DNA of 64,000 nt. Origin: Euryodendron excelsum (taxonomy: Eukaryota; Streptophyta; Magnoliopsida; Ericales; Pentaphylacaceae). Of this stretch, positions 61,071 through 64,000 are shown one piece after another. Position 1 is the stretch's first letter. Every line of letters begins with the position of its first letter. Both the position numbers and the translations under genes were made by a program. A model generated the notes under the pieces. That model was not told the DNA's origin and did no database searches. It worked only from the letters and a program-made list of their open reading frames with translations. The stretch covers positions 36,549,001 to 36,613,000 of the forward strand of contig CM065384.1 in NCBI GenBank assembly GCA_033060915.1, written 5' to 3'.

Positions 61071-64000
61071 TCATACAACTCTTACTAATGCTGGCAATAC
61101 TTCATAAACCACATTTGTTGTGCAATTATTATGAGAATCATCTAGAAAGGTAGGTCTTATGAGAATTTTGATAGCGTTTGCATTTCTGCTCTTGATAATG
61201 CAACATATAATTGACCATGAGAAAAAACAAGTTGAGGTAAATATATCCCAACAAATTCCAAAGTTTGACCCAGGGCTTTATTTATTGTCATTGCAAAACA
61301 CAATCTGATTGGAAACTGTCTCCTTTCAAAGGCAACTGGGTATTTATCAACTTTAGCAGGTTGCAAAGGAATTTTAGGCAAAAAGACTCTTTTTCCTTGG
61401 TGATGACCAATAGCAATCTCAGCATCTATTAGATTATCCTCAAGATTTACACAAATTAATCGAGTACCATTACTTAAACCCTCAAATGGATCTATATTTC
61501 TTAATAGAATAATTGGACAACTGGGTTTGAGTGTTAAAATACGAGGAGGCAACCCATTTGGTGTCAAGCTGTTCAAAAAATCTTCATATTGACCTTGTTT
61601 ATTTGGATCTAATGTTTTGTCAAAGTTCTTATATTGCCTAGGAAGTCCTGGAAACCTGCTAATAAGAGTATTGTTTATATCATCAACATAGTCATTCTTT
61701 AGAGTTAATATTGCTCGATTAATCATATCCTGCACACTGCTTGCATATGTATTAACATTTGAAAGTACCGAGTTTATAAGAACAACGAGTTTATAAGAAC
61801 ATCCAAAGAATTAGCATCATTTATATAAGGAAGAACTATTTGCAATGGTATTCTTATTTTGTCATCAATTACAACTAGCTCTTTACCATCACCAACACGC
61901 AACAAAAAATTACAAAATGAATAATCAAATTTAGCTCTCATATTTTCTGTCAGGTTCAGTTTTTCTAATGTATTCCAAAGAGGTGATTTAACTAAGCTTG
62001 CATCTATTGATTCTTCTCTAGATGCTTTTGGAACAATTGGTAGAACTTGGCGGAAGTCGCCACCAAACACAACTACTTTTCTACCAAAAGGAAGTTCAGA
62101 TTCATTTATATCTTGTAGCATTTTATTGAAGGTCTCAATTGCTTGTTTTTTAGCCATAGATGCTTCATCCCAGATTATAAGTTTTGTCATGCGCAATAAC
62201 TTAGCAACGCCGAATTGCTTACTGACAGTGTCACAGCTATTCTCATCAATATTTATTGGTATCTTAAATCGTGAATGAGCTGTTCTACCACTAGGCAATA
62301 TTAATGCATCAACTCCAGATGTTGCAGTGGCAAGGGCAACATAACCTTTCGACCTAACTGTTGAAAAAAGTGCATGATACAAGAAAGTTTTGCCAGTTCC
62401 ACGAGGGCCATCAATGAAAAAAGCTCTCTGTTTATTTGAGAAGACCTTTTCTAATACAGCATTGTATGCAGCTTTTTGTTCCTTGTTTAATCTTGATATT
62501 GAAAGAATATCTTCTTCAGAAATAACAATGCTTAACTCATCTTCTATTTCTTTTGATCCTATTTCTTCCTGATTGAAATGAGTCAAATCTGTGATGCCAT
62601 ATGAATTAATATTTCTTCCCATAGACTCCAAAGTTGAGTTTATACTTCGAAATACCTTTATCCTTATTTTCTCCTTTGTTAGACCTCTCCCGCTACTATA
62701 ATCATCAGACATTGCACTCTAGAATTTATGCCAAAGCACCTTTGGATTCGAAGAACTACAATAGACTAATATTGTGGCAAACAAACAGCGCAAGCTATGT
62801 GGCATTTGATACAATGAAGCTTCCAGCAAACACTGCTCTAAATAGTTATCTGATTCTAACAATCCATGTAAGAGAGCAACTTCACAAAATAAACTAACTC
62901 TAACACCACGAATACACTTCAATTCATCAAATGATGTTGGTCCTTTAATATGATTTAACAACAAGCACAAATAATATCGTTTCTCTTCAATTGGATTCGC
63001 AGTTACGACTCTACCAATCACATTTTGTTTCTTTCTTGGAGTCCAAACTTTTTTCTGTTGATCCGAAACAAAATGTTCTGGAAACTCTTTAAAGAGATAT
63101 TTAGTATTTTGCAACTTTGCCTTATTCATTGCAAAATATTCAGTCAGCATCGATTTTGAAGAGAAAACATTTTTTATTACACTCTCAAGATTATCACTTT
63201 TTCTAAAACTCACAAGCTGCATGTCCTCTAAATGTAACTGTAAGCTAATTACTGCAGGTCGCATTTCAATTAAAACAAAGCTATAAATGCGCTAGATTGC
63301 TTCTGGAGGAGATACCCACCTTGTAGATTGGAAACTTTAAATTTCATCTATATCAACCATATCTAGCTCTGAATTTATGTGAAATGCAACTCTATCATGT
63401 CTCTTATATATATACTTATACAAATATTTAAAAGCTTTAATTGTTGAGCAAATTTCAATATTCATGTACAATCAAATTTTGCCAATGGATAAGGGTTATA
63501 CGGTATCACCCATCGATTGTCTAAATTTATACCTCGAACCTTTACTTTTTCTCCATCATCACGCCTTATATACACTGGGTATGTATCCATGCCATGAGTT
63601 GTTTTGGGGCAAAAATCTTTGGGATAATGGTTTTTACAAGAGCCATCTCATTTCATACAAACATTCTTTAGATGCAAATGGCTAAAAGGTCCATGCATCA
63701 TATGCCTAAAAACCATTGCATACAAATGTGAATTTTCATCTTTTTTCGGTAGTTCAGCACAAATAATTTGGTTGTAAGAATTAGTTGATCTAAGTTTGGC
63801 ATTTGGTTTTAGTATAATTAGGAAATGAGCATGTGGGAGGCCTCTTTTTTGGAACTCAACAGCATAAACATAAGCTGCCACAGGTCCAAATATTTCTTTT
63901 TTGAATAGCATAATTTTTAGTTGCTGTAATTTTGCTCTAAAGACACGCGATACCAAATCTAGTCTATTCTGTGCTTCCTCTCCTATCTATAGCTCTGCCT
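61071..64000 (-). pseudogene. Helitron Rep/PIF1-like helicase (RepHel), decayed and partial
   Basis: On the minus strand, the Rep part shows the HUH motif in EFQKRGLPHAHFLII (about 63860-63815) and the two-tyrosine motif YLYKYIYK (near 63420). The PIF1 helicase part has Walker A GPRGTGKTFLY (about 62400-62370; the third residue is normally Gly), Walker B IIWDEASM, GGDFRQVLPIVP, CFAMTINKALGQT and YVALSR. The frame can be followed to TGA 61073-61071. Together these nick and unwind DNA for rolling-circle transposition. Stops at 63650-63648, 63339-63337, 63294-63292 and 62721-62719, a frameshift near 63466, a 17-bp duplication at 61769-61802 and a frameshift near 61185 inactivate it. The N-terminus lies beyond the window. 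Confidence 0.9.

Larger units (their letters stand above)
46657..64000 (-). mobile_element. Large Helitron, 3' end in window, 5' end beyond the right edge
   Basis: The minus-strand 3' terminus is CTAG at 46660-46657, followed by host T, with a GC-rich hairpin about 10 bp inside. The unit then carries, in the same orientation, an RPA70-like gene (58371-60711) and a Rep/PIF1-helicase gene (61071 to beyond 63956), the standard coding set of plant Helitrons. At over 17 kb it is enlarged by an LTR fragment (52322-55880), duplications and SINE-like DNA. Both genes are broken, so it is not autonomous. The 5' TC end should lie right of the window. Confidence 0.82.

Overview
The window is nuclear DNA of a flowering plant, most likely a eudicot. 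It has spliced genes with GT-AG introns, AT-rich spacers, plant-only families (Dof zinc finger, plant mobile domain) and dense transposable elements. Only two host genes can be supported: the 5' part of the DNA-damage kinase ATM (minus strand, first nine coding exons, 323-3770, running off the left edge) and one complete Dof transcription factor of the DOF5.6/HCA2 type (plus strand, 40326-41654). Almost everything else is mobile DNA.

Layout. 1-4137: ATM 5' exons and leader. 4138-14596: a 10.5-kb Mutator-like element (MULE) with about 150-bp terminal inverted repeats and a perfect 10-bp target duplication, inserted 368 bp upstream of the ATM start codon. It carries, all on the minus strand, a decayed MuDR-type transposase, a captured plant-mobile-domain (PMD, MAIN-like) gene and a third unrecognised reading frame, plus a 179-bp tandem array in its left arm. 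14809-16253, 30080-32422 and 42830-44830: three smaller elements with related termini and 8-10-bp target duplications; the last carries a broken RNase H gene fragment. 16330-19459: fold-back MITE and unclassified repeats. 19460-24041 and 24397-27634: two very large solo LTRs (4.58 and 3.24 kb), each with a perfect 5-bp target duplication, only 355 bp apart. 27640-30079: AT-rich DNA with a tRNA-derived SINE and a hAT-like element. 32423-40325: mostly AT-rich unassigned DNA, one short hAT-like element, then the Dof promoter and leader. 40326-41654: Dof gene. 45319-46656: a roughly 287-bp direct repeat pair; the second copy is interrupted by the 3' end of a Helitron. 46657 to the right edge: a large Helitron on the minus strand with its CTAG terminus and hairpin at 46657-46685, an RPA70-like gene (58371-60711) and a Rep/helicase gene (61071 to beyond the edge), all decayed. 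A truncated copy of the same giant LTR family seen at 19460 lies inside it (52322-55880).

How the parts relate. ATM (double-strand-break signalling) and the Dof factor are unlinked in function. In the MULE the transposase would have moved the unit and the PMD gene is cargo; every premature stop found in the PMD gene can be explained by C-to-T (or G-to-A) change of a Gln, Arg or Trp codon, as expected of methylated, silenced DNA. In the Helitron the RPA-like protein would have supplied single-strand DNA binding to rolling-circle transposition by Rep/Hel. No rRNA, tRNA gene, CRISPR array or virus genome was seen. All calls come from reading the sequence by eye; exon limits rest on splice signals and frame continuity, and family assignments on recognised motifs.
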